From assembly GCA_031367895.1 (NCBI GenBank), contig JANLQP010000398.1, positions 1 through 20,312 of the forward strand: a DNA stretch of 20,312 bases, read 5' to 3'. Position numbers and translations under genes: made by a program. This DNA comes from Ga0077555 sp031367895. Its GTDB lineage: Bacteria; Pseudomonadota; Alphaproteobacteria; Rhizobiales; Hyphomicrobiaceae. The notes under the pieces were generated by a model. It had not been told where the DNA came from, made no database searches, and saw nothing but the letters and a program-made list of their open reading frames with translations. This document shows, one piece after another, positions 15,114 through 20,312 of the stretch (position 1 is its first letter; every line of letters starts with the position of its first letter).

Positions 15114-15319
15114 AAACGATGACATGCAAACAACTCGGCGGGAAATGCGATCAGAAGTTATCGGCAGATACATGGGATCAAATGGTGAAGGCCATAACGA
15201 AGCATGTCATGGACAAGCATCCGGACGTCGCGAAGGAAATGGAAAAAATGTACAACGAGGATCCCAAGAAATGGGGCAAAGAAATGAAGCCGAAATGGGA
15301 TTCGACTGTTGAGGATTGA
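15110..15319 (+). CDS. DUF1059 family small protein
   Basis: The 69-residue protein begins MKTMTCKQLGGKCDQKLSAD, the hallmark of DUF1059: a short conserved block with two cysteines (Cys6 and Cys13) in TCKQLGGKCD, followed by a helical WDQMVKAITKHVMDKHPDV. The C-terminus, YNEDPKKWGKEMKPKWD, is lysine-rich and seen in a subset of the family. No biochemical function is established for DUF1059. GGAG sits seven bases before ATG 15110. Two upstream micro-ORFs end at or overlap its start. It is followed on the same strand by a DUF1579-like gene, and the cytoplasmic, cysteine-bearing character would suit a redox or metal role, which is speculative. Confidence 0.85.
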   Translation: MKTMTCKQLGGKCDQKLSADTWDQMVKAITKHVMDKHPDVAKEMEKMYNEDPKKWGKEMKPKWDSTVED

Positions 15320-15402
15320 GCAGGCGCGTGTCGATTAACTGAGGCCCGTCCCGGCGTCTCAAGCATTTGCCGACGTCGTCGAAGCTCGCGAAAGGGATGC
15401 CC

Positions 15403-15882
15403 ATGACAGACAAACCTGTTGCAGAACCCGCAAAACCCAACGCGGCACACGAGCGGCTAAGCGTGTTCATAGGCAAATGGCACGCCGAGGGCGACTCTTA
15501 CGCGGCGGGCCAGACGAAGAATGACCCGCGCGGCTCGGTGGAGAAGTGGATAAGCGACGAAACCTATGTGTGGCTGCCCGGACACTTCTTTGTCATGCAA
15601 ACCTGGGACGCCAAGACCGGCAAGATCCCGTTCAAGGGCACGGCGATCATCAGCTATGACGCGGCCACCGGCGCCTACATGACCCGTTCCTACGAAAACC
15701 ACGGCTTTATCCGCGACTACGTAACCCGTGTCGACGGCGATGCCTGGACATTCACCGGCGACACAGAGCGCGCCCGCATTGCGTTCACGGATGGCGGAAG
15801 GACGCAGAAGATTGCGTGGGAATGGCGCAAGCCGGGGGAGGATTGGTTGCCGTTGTGTGACCGGGTGGCGAGGCGGGTTTAG
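15403..15882 (+). CDS. DUF1579-like small beta-rich protein
   Basis: The 159-residue protein resembles DUF1579-type proteins: it opens with HERLSVFIGKWHAEGDSY, has ISDETYVWLPGHFFVMQTWDAKTG, IISYDAATGAYMTRSYENHG and WTFTGDTERARIAFTDGG, and a run of beta strands with conserved aromatic residues. This looks like a lipocalin-like barrel, but the biochemical role is unknown. Two starts are near each other, ATG 15397 and ATG 15403; AAAGGG at 15391-15396 gives the right six-base spacing only for 15403. There is no signal peptide. Position between DUF1059 and the ABM gene on the same strand suggests joint transcription. Confidence 0.78.
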   Translation: MTDKPVAEPAKPNAAHERLSVFIGKWHAEGDSYAAGQTKNDPRGSVEKWISDETYVWLPGHFFVMQTWDAKTGKIPFKGTAIISYDAATGAYMTRSYENHGFIRDYVTRVDGDAWTFTGDTERARIAFTDGGRTQKIAWEWRKPGEDWLPLCDRVARRV

Positions 15883-15923
15883 CGAGCTCAGATCAGGTTG
15901 CTGTGCAAGAGAATGGAGACATC

Positions 15924-16232
15924 ATGACCAAGCACGCACTTTTCCTGCAACACCGCACCAAACCAGGTGCTCGTGACGCCGTCGAGCGGGTCTGGAGGAA
16001 ACACATGCAGCCGGCGATAGCGGCCAATGCCGGGCACGAAATCTATGTCTATTCGTTCGGAAACGATCCGGATCGGATCTGCGCCTTCCAGGTTTATGGC
16101 AGCTCAGAGGAGGCCAACGCGTTCCTGAAAACTCCGGCTTATCTCGCTTATCAAGAGGAGGTCACTCCGCTTCTCGTTGGGTTGCCGGAAGTGGAAGTGC
16201 TTCAGCCGCAATGGATCAAGGCGGGGCGTTGA
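15924..16232 (+). CDS. Antibiotic biosynthesis monooxygenase (ABM) domain protein
   Basis: The 102-residue protein has the dimeric ferredoxin-like ABM fold pattern. It opens MTKHALFLQHRTKPGARDAVERVWRKH, continues HEIYVYSFGNDPDRICAFQVYGSSEEANAFLKTPAY and ends in a beta strand with a tryptophan. Family members include quinol monooxygenases (YgiN) that act without cofactor, and heme-degrading proteins; which applies here is unclear. ATG 15924 is chosen because GGAG lies five bases before it; an in-frame GTG at 15903 lacks a comparable signal. Spacing to the DUF1579-like gene is 41 bases and to the second GST 70 bases. Confidence 0.82.
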   Translation: MTKHALFLQHRTKPGARDAVERVWRKHMQPAIAANAGHEIYVYSFGNDPDRICAFQVYGSSEEANAFLKTPAYLAYQEEVTPLLVGLPEVEVLQPQWIKAGR

Positions 16233-16302
16233 TGAAACGCGGGTCGCGAAGTGCAAGGCGGGTTGACTGACTTGCGACCCTTTACCAACAAGCAGAAGCA
16301 AC

Positions 16303-16920
16303 ATGAAACTCTACGGAACTCCGCCAACCCGCGCCATTCGCGTGCAATGGCTGCTGAACGAATTGGGCATCGACTGCGAAGTTATCGCCTTGAACCCGCT
16401 GGGCTACCTGCCGCCGGAATTCCTGGCGCTGAACCCGGCAGCAAAGTTGCCCGTGCTGGTCGACGGCGACGTGGTGTTGACGGAGTCGGCTGCGATCCCG
16501 CTCTATCTGGCGGAGAAATTTCCGGAACGGGGCTTGATCCCGAGCGGCCTCGCGGACCGGGCGCAGATGTATCGCTGGATTTTTTTCCTGGTCACTGAAA
16601 TCGAGCAACCGTTGTGGCGGATTGCTTTGAACACGACGATTTATCCGGAGGCGGACCGGGTGCCCGCAGACATCAAGAATGCCGCGCGCGATTGCAAAAA
16701 GATGGTCGCAGTATTCGAACGACATATGTCGGACCGCGAGTTTGTGGCCGGCGACCGGTTGTCCGTCGCGGACTTCATCGCCGCCTACACGCTCGATTGG
16801 GCCAATGAGGCCGAAATGCTGGGCGATGCGCCCCGCCTGAAGGCCTATCTCAAGACAATGTATGCGCGGCCCGCGGCGCCGATGACGATCAAGCAGGGTT
16901 TCGCAGCCATGCGGCGCTGA
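16303..16920 (+). CDS. Glutathione S-transferase family protein (second GST)
   Basis: The 205-residue protein is a standard soluble GST, clearly different from the first. The thioredoxin-like domain starts MKLYGTPPTRAIRVQWLLNELG, with cis-proline motif AAKLPVLVDGD and glutathione-binding TESAAIPLYLAEKF. The helical domain ends with the conserved FVAGDRLSVADFIAAY N-cap motif. Enzymes of this type conjugate glutathione to electrophiles in the cytoplasm. The ribosome site before ATG 16303 is weak (GCAGAAGC), so expression may depend on the upstream ABM gene. The SnoaL-like gene follows after 33 bases. Two unrelated GSTs in one 3-kb run is a strong hint of detoxification or glutathione-dependent catabolism. 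Confidence 0.9.
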   Translation: MKLYGTPPTRAIRVQWLLNELGIDCEVIALNPLGYLPPEFLALNPAAKLPVLVDGDVVLTESAAIPLYLAEKFPERGLIPSGLADRAQMYRWIFFLVTEIEQPLWRIALNTTIYPEADRVPADIKNAARDCKKMVAVFERHMSDREFVAGDRLSVADFIAAYTLDWANEAEMLGDAPRLKAYLKTMYARPAAPMTIKQGFAAMRR

Positions 16921-16953
16921 GCAGGCGCGACCGCACTTATGCAGGAGTTGGCT

Positions 16954-17355
16954 ATGACGAGCGGACAGGAAGACAAAGCCGAGATCGTACGGGCGTGTTT
17001 CAAGAGCTATGTAGACAAGGATCGCACGGCGATTGAAAAGCTGATCGGGGCGGACTTTCACTTTACCAGCCCGCTTGATAATCGGATCGATCGGAAAACT
17101 TATTTCGAGCGATGCTGGCCCAACAGCGCGGCGATGGCCGCAATTGAAATCGAGCGCGTGGTCGTGAGTGGAGCGCACGTGTTCGTGACTTACGAATTGC
17201 GTATGAACGACGGCAGGCGGTTCAGAAATACGGAATTCTTTACGGTACGAAATGGCCAGGTTGCGGATGTAGAGGTGTATTTCGGCTGGTCAGTTCCACA
17301 TGTGGCGGCAGCGGGTAAGTCCGTGGCGGCGAACAACTCGAAAGAAATACAATGA
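16954..17355 (+). CDS. SnoaL-like / NTF2-fold protein
   Basis: The 133-residue protein has the cone-shaped alpha+beta NTF2/SnoaL pattern. After AEIVRACFKSYVDKDRTAIEKLIGADFHFTSP come ETYFERC-like helices (KTYFERCWPN) and strands TYELRMNDGRRFRNTEFFTVRNGQVADVEVYFG. Members include polyketide cyclases, isomerases and many proteins with unknown substrates. ATG 16954 is preferred over ATG 16939 because AGGAG (16943-16947) is six bases upstream of it and would lie inside the longer version. Its stop overlaps the ATG of the VOC gene (ATGA, 17352-17355), so the two are translationally coupled. Confidence 0.85.
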   Translation: MTSGQEDKAEIVRACFKSYVDKDRTAIEKLIGADFHFTSPLDNRIDRKTYFERCWPNSAAMAAIEIERVVVSGAHVFVTYELRMNDGRRFRNTEFFTVRNGQVADVEVYFGWSVPHVAAAGKSVAANNSKEIQ

Positions 17356-17777
17356 TCAAGTCTCTATCGGTTCAATTGGCATTTAAAGGTCAATGCCGCC
17401 AAGCATTTGAGCTTTACGAAAAGCTCTTGGGTGGCAATATTTCCGTGATGAACACCTTTGGGGGTAATAATGCCGCGCTGCCGCCAGGTTCAACGGCATC
17501 GGCACCTGACCACATCAGATTTGCTGAACTCCAAGTCGGCGATTGTGCCATTCGGGGCAACGATGTTCCTGAAAGTGACTACAAGCCGATGCAGGGTTTT
17601 CATATATCGCTGCATCTAGGGACTGCAACCGAGGCACGGCGTATCTTCAACGCACTTTCAGAGGGTGGTCAAATTGAAACGCCGTTGAGCGAAGTGGCGT
17701 GGTCGTCCGCATTTGGCATTCTAAGGGATCGGTTCGGTACTCCGTGGCTGGTTCTCGCACTAGACAAGCAAGCCTGA
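17352..17777 (+). CDS. VOC-family protein (PhnB-like glyoxalase fold)
   Basis: The 141-residue protein is a PhnB-type vicinal-oxygen-chelate domain. The pattern LAFKGQCRQAFELYEKLLGGN near the start, HIRFAELQVGDCAIRGNDVP in the middle and FGTPWLVLALDK at the end is characteristic. VOC enzymes coordinate a divalent metal to act on glyoxalase, dioxygenase or fosfomycin-resistance substrates. PhnB-like members have no settled function and often keep only part of the metal site. A hand count of one 60-base line (17401-17460) gives 25 G/C, against 47 in line 12061-12120 of the helicase gene, so this gene is clearly less GC-rich. It overlaps the SnoaL-like gene by four bases and ends the same-strand series. 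Confidence 0.86.
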   Translation: MIKSLSVQLAFKGQCRQAFELYEKLLGGNISVMNTFGGNNAALPPGSTASAPDHIRFAELQVGDCAIRGNDVPESDYKPMQGFHISLHLGTATEARRIFNALSEGGQIETPLSEVAWSSAFGILRDRFGTPWLVLALDKQA

Positions 17778-17810
17778 TGGGAAGTTCCTGTCCGAGAAGG
17801 CATCGAAGTC

Positions 17811-17963
17811 ATGAGACCTGCATCCGTTTATGGCGAGTCAGAAGTTGGTTTTTTGCGAACGGTCACGGCTTACGGCAAAAGGAAGTTCGTCAACGACCGG
17901 CACAAAGGTGGATCAAGCCGGGTCGTTGACAATGAGCGAAAGGGGACGCGATCGTGCATCTGA
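17811..17963 (+). CDS. Small hypothetical ORF (50 residues), doubtful
   Basis: ATG 17811 opens a 50-codon frame reading MRPASVYGESEVGFLRTVTA onward, charged and lysine/arginine-rich, with GAGAAGG about ten bases upstream. No family is recognised. It contains the inverted repeat at 17889-17930 and overlaps a minus-strand candidate ORF at 17870-18058, so at most one of the two is likely real. Confidence 0.25.
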   Translation: MRPASVYGESEVGFLRTVTAYGKRKFVNDRHKGGSSRVVDNERKGTRSCI

Positions 17964-18058
17964 CGAATCCGAATACCGCCGCAATGGGGTCGTGCGCAGG
18001 TGCAATGGCCTGTCTGCATCTGATCGTCTTTCAGTTCATCCCAGGTGTTCGAGCTCAC
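17870..18058 (-). CDS. Small hypothetical ORF (62 residues) downstream of DUF2945, doubtful
   Basis: A GTG at 18058 with AGGGGG about seven bases upstream opens a 62-codon frame starting MSSNTWDELKDDQMQTGHCT, 12 bases after the DUF2945 stop on the same strand. The first half has a protein-like composition with three cysteines (HCTCARPHC); the second half looks like unselected sequence. It may be a real small gene, or a degraded remnant. No family is recognised. Confidence 0.3.
   Translation of the reverse strand: MSSNTWDELKDDQMQTGHCTCARPHCGGIRIRQMHDRVPFRSLSTTRLDPPLCRSLTNFLLP
17889..17930. repeat. Inverted repeat between convergent gene groups
   Basis: GTCAACGACCGG (17889-17900) and CCGGGTCGTTGAC (17918-17930) pair almost perfectly, with one bulged base and a 17-base loop. 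The position, between the end of the plus-strand cassette and the end of the minus-strand DUF2945/tkt unit, fits a shared terminator or a boundary palindrome. There is no T-run. Confidence 0.6.
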
Positions 18059-18070
18059 GCGCGCCCCCTG

Positions 18071-18280
18071 TCAGATCTTGTGCAGCGCCGCGCCCTTGTG
18101 CATGGCGATGTGGTCGGTCTTGTCGCTCTTGATTTCGTACTGCGGATCGTCCCCGCTGCAGTGGCGCGGATGTCCCTTGTATTCGGTGTCGCGGGTATGG
18201 ATTTTGACGATGTGGCCACTGACGTGGCCAGCTTCTGAATTCCAGCCGACGTGGTCGCCGCTTTTGAATTTCGTGGTCAT
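18071..18280 (-). CDS. DUF2945 / HVA1 TUDOR-like small protein
   Basis: The 69-residue protein starts MTTKFKSGDHVGWNSEAGHV and continues SGHIVKIHTRD to YKGHPRHCSGDDPQYEIKSDKTDHIAMHKGAALHKI. This is the DUF2945 domain, also called HVA1 or hypervirulence-associated TUDOR-like, predicted to be a small beta-barrel. Its biochemical role is not established. The ATG at 18280 overlaps the transketolase stop by four bases (ATGA), so translation is coupled to tkt. In other genomes this family is often a free-standing stress-type gene, so the tight link to transketolase is noteworthy. Confidence 0.88.
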   Translation of the reverse strand: MTTKFKSGDHVGWNSEAGHVSGHIVKIHTRDTEYKGHPRHCSGDDPQYEIKSDKTDHIAMHKGAALHKI

Positions 18281-20312
18281 CGGTTCGGTTCCTTTCCGAG
18301 GCTAGCGTTCAACAGCGCCTTGGCGCGGGCACACACGTTATCGACGGTGAAGCCGTATTCGCGCAGCAGGACGTCGGTCGGGGCGGACGCGCCGAAGCGT
18401 TCGACACTGATCATGTCGCCGCGCGCGCCGATGTACCGATCCCAGCCTTGGCGAACGCCCAGCTCGACCGCGAGGCGCGCGCCGACCGACGGCGGCAGCA
18501 CCGCATCGCGATCGGATTGCGGCAACGCCTCGAACAACTCCCAACTCGGCATCGCGACACAGCGCACGGCGATGCCCTCTCCATTCAGGCGTTCGGCCGC
18601 AGCCATGATCAGGCCGACCTCGGAGCCGCTGGCGAGCAGGATCACGTCGGGTTTGCCGCCTGCCGCATCGCTCAACACATAGGCACCTCGCTTCAACCCA
18701 TCGGCGGGAGCGTAGCGTTTGCGGTCGAGTGTCGGCACGTCCTGGCGTGTCAGCACCAGCACGACCGGGCGACCACGCGTTTCGAGCGCGACGCGCCAGG
18801 CGACCGCGGTTTCGTTAGCGTCGGCGGGGCGGATCACGACGAGATTCGGAATCGCCCGCAGGTTGGCCAGTTGCTCGACCGGCTGATGGGTCGGACCGTC
18901 CTCGCCGAGCGCGAGGCTGTCGTGGGTGAAAACATGCACGACGTGCAGGCCCATCAACGCGGCCAGCCGGATCGGCGGGCGCATGTAATCGGAGAAGATC
19001 AGAAAGGTCGAGCCGTAGGGAATAAAGCCTCCATGCGCGGCGAGGCCATTGACGATGGCGCCCATCGCATGTTCGCGCACGCCGAAGTGCAGGTTGCGTC
19101 CGACATTGCTCCAGCCGCCGCCGTCCGAACCCTGTTCGTCCACTGCCTTCGATGGTGGAGAATTGAAGTCGCCCAAGCCCTTGAGCGCCGTCTTCGACGA
19201 CGGATCGAGATCGGCCGAGCCACCCATCAGCGCGGGCAATCGTGGTGCAATGGCGTTCATCACTTTCCCGGATGCATCGCGCGTGGCGAGCCCCTTGGCG
19301 TCAGCGGGAAAAACTGGAATGTCCGTATCCCAGCCCGGTGGCAGTTCGTCATGCAGGCGGCCCTGGAGTTCCCGGGCCAGATCTGGAAACGACCTGGCGT
19401 AGGCGCTCAAGCACTCGTTCCAAGCCGTTTCGTCATGCGCGCCGCGTTTCACCGCTTCACGCAAATGCGCCTGCGCCTCCTCCGGTACGAGAAAGTCCGG
19501 CGCAACCGGCCATCCGAGGCGTTCTTTCGTCTTGCGCACGCCATCGACGCCGAGCGGTGAGCCGTGCGACTTGAAGCTATCCTGCTCGGGCGAACCGAAG
19601 CCGATGTGCGTGCGCACCAGGATCAGGGACGGCCGAGCGGTCTCTGCGCGCGCGATCTGCATTGCGCGGTCGATTGATCCGAGGTCGTTGCCATCAACCA
19701 CCGAGACCGTATGCCAGCCATAGGCTTCGAAGCGTCGCGCGCGGTCTTCTGTGAAGGTCATGTCGGTGCCGGCCGCGAGCGTGACGGCGTTGTCGTCGTA
19801 CAGGCAGGTGAGCTTGCCGAGCCTCAGATGTCCAGCGAGCGAGGCTGCCTCTGAGGCCACGCCTTCCATCAGGTCGCCGTCGCTGACGATCGCGTACGTT
19901 TGATGATCGATGACCGTATGTTCGGGCCGGTTGTAGCGCGCAGCGAGTTGAGCCTCTGCGATCGCCATGCCGACCGCATTGGCCATACCCTGACCGAGCG
20001 GTCCGGTCGTGACCTCCACACCCGGGGTATGGCCGCGCTCGGGATGCCCCGGCGCCTTGCTGCCCCATTGGCGGAAGTGTTTGAGGTCGTCGAGCGACAC
20101 ATCATAGCCGGTCAGGTGCAGCAGACTGTAGAGCAGCGCCGAGCCGTGGCCGGCCGAGAGCACGAAGCGATCACGGTTCGCCCACTGCGGGTTCGACGGA
20201 TTGTGTTTCAACCAGCGCGCCCAGAGCACGTAGGCCATGGGTGCTGCACCGAGTGGCATGCCGGGATGCCCGCTGTTGGCCTTCTGCACCATGTCGACCG
20301 ACAGGAAGCGGA
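18277..20312 (-). CDS. tkt: Transketolase (5' end outside window)
   Basis: This is nearly the complete transketolase, a thiamine-diphosphate enzyme of the pentose phosphate and Calvin pathways. The frame continues to the window edge: RFLSVD precedes VQKANSGHPGMPLGAAP, so roughly 15 to 25 N-terminal residues are missing and the start codon lies beyond base 20312; the internal Met at 20292 is not the start. Visible motifs are HPGMPLG, AGHGSALLYSLLHLTGY, the thiamine-diphosphate site SDGDLMEG, GEDGPTHQPVEQLA and the C-terminal RFGASAPTDVLLREYGFT. At over 670 residues it has the length of a class I transketolase. It overlaps DUF2945 by four bases downstream. No other Calvin-cycle gene is in view, so a general pentose-phosphate role is assumed. 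Confidence 0.96.
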   Translation of the reverse strand, partial: RFLSVDMVQKANSGHPGMPLGAAPMAYVLWARWLKHNPSNPQWANRDRFVLSAGHGSALLYSLLHLTGYDVSLDDLKHFRQWGSKAPGHPERGHTPGVEVTTGPLGQGMANAVGMAIAEAQLAARYNRPEHTVIDHQTYAIVSDGDLMEGVASEAASLAGHLRLGKLTCLYDDNAVTLAAGTDMTFTEDRARRFEAYGWHTVSVVDGNDLGSIDRAMQIARAETARPSLILVRTHIGFGSPEQDSFKSHGSPLGVDGVRKTKERLGWPVAPDFLVPEEAQAHLREAVKRGAHDETAWNECLSAYARSFPDLARELQGRLHDELPPGWDTDIPVFPADAKGLATRDASGKVMNAIAPRLPALMGGSADLDPSSKTALKGLGDFNSPPSKAVDEQGSDGGGWSNVGRNLHFGVREHAMGAIVNGLAAHGGFIPYGSTFLIFSDYMRPPIRLAALMGLHVVHVFTHDSLALGEDGPTHQPVEQLANLRAIPNLVVIRPADANETAVAWRVALETRGRPVVLVLTRQDVPTLDRKRYAPADGLKRGAYVLSDAAGGKPDVILLASGSEVGLIMAAAERLNGEGIAVRCVAMPSWELFEALPQSDRDAVLPPSVGARLAVELGVRQGWDRYIGARGDMISVERFGASAPTDVLLREYGFTVDNVCARAKALLNASLGKEPNR

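Noticed and set aside
18448..19560. 370-residue plus-strand ORF opposite transketolase
   Set aside because: It is an antisense shadow of tkt, whose motifs are all intact on the minus strand.
1..20312. CRISPR array, transposase or phage genes
   Set aside because: I saw no regularly spaced direct repeats and no transposase, integrase or phage structural protein in any frame.

Overview
The window is a high-GC bacterial chromosomal segment. Gene content and coding style (TonB receptor end, selA, beta-carbonic anhydrase, PuuE-type deacetylases, DEAD-box helicase with DbpA domain, HVA1/DUF2945, class I transketolase) suggest an alphaproteobacterium, most likely Hyphomicrobiales (Rhizobiales). That placement is inference from protein style; no rRNA or other phylogenetic marker lies in the window. 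I found no tRNA, rRNA, CRISPR array or transposase.

Layout. (1) 1-544: 3' end of a TonB-dependent outer-membrane receptor. (2) 820-3334, plus strand: selA, then an AlkA-like DNA glycosylase, separated by a 300-base gap with a strong inverted repeat. (3) 3394-5224, minus strand: beta-carbonic anhydrase and an FMN-dependent alpha-hydroxy-acid oxidase. (4) 5426-10431: a catabolic-looking group made of an acyl-CoA ligase (+), a cysteine hydrolase of the isochorismatase / N-carbamoylsarcosine amidase type (-), and two tandem PuuE-like polysaccharide-deacetylase-family hydrolases (+). A vapBC toxin-antitoxin pair (-) is inserted among them. (5) 10766-13108: a 780-residue DEAD-box RNA helicase with a DbpA RNA-binding domain and a long basic repeat tail. 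(6) 13151-13760: a 6-phosphogluconolactonase pseudogene broken by several frameshifts. (7) 13815-17777, plus strand: a run of small enzymes (GFA-type zinc protein, GST, DUF1059, DUF1579, ABM monooxygenase, second GST, SnoaL-like, VOC). Much of it is visibly lower in GC than its surroundings. (8) 18071 to the end, minus strand: transketolase (5' end outside the window) overlapping a DUF2945/HVA1 gene.

How the genes may work together. Group 4 combines C-N hydrolases acting on small amides or imides with an acyl-CoA ligase and an alpha-hydroxy-acid oxidase, so a degradation route for an amide, ureide or cyclic imide is a reasonable inference; the substrate cannot be read from sequence. Group 7 looks like an acquired detoxification or xenobiotic cassette. 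Four TTGAAC/GTTCAA half-sites lie in the 100 bases before its first GST, and there is a chain of overlapping micro-ORFs before the DUF1059 gene. I see no clearly new defence or mobile system. The best leads are the low-GC cassette with its operator cluster, the coupled micro-ORFs, the deacetylase paralogue with an altered catalytic motif, the decayed pgl and the selA-glycosylase inverted repeat.
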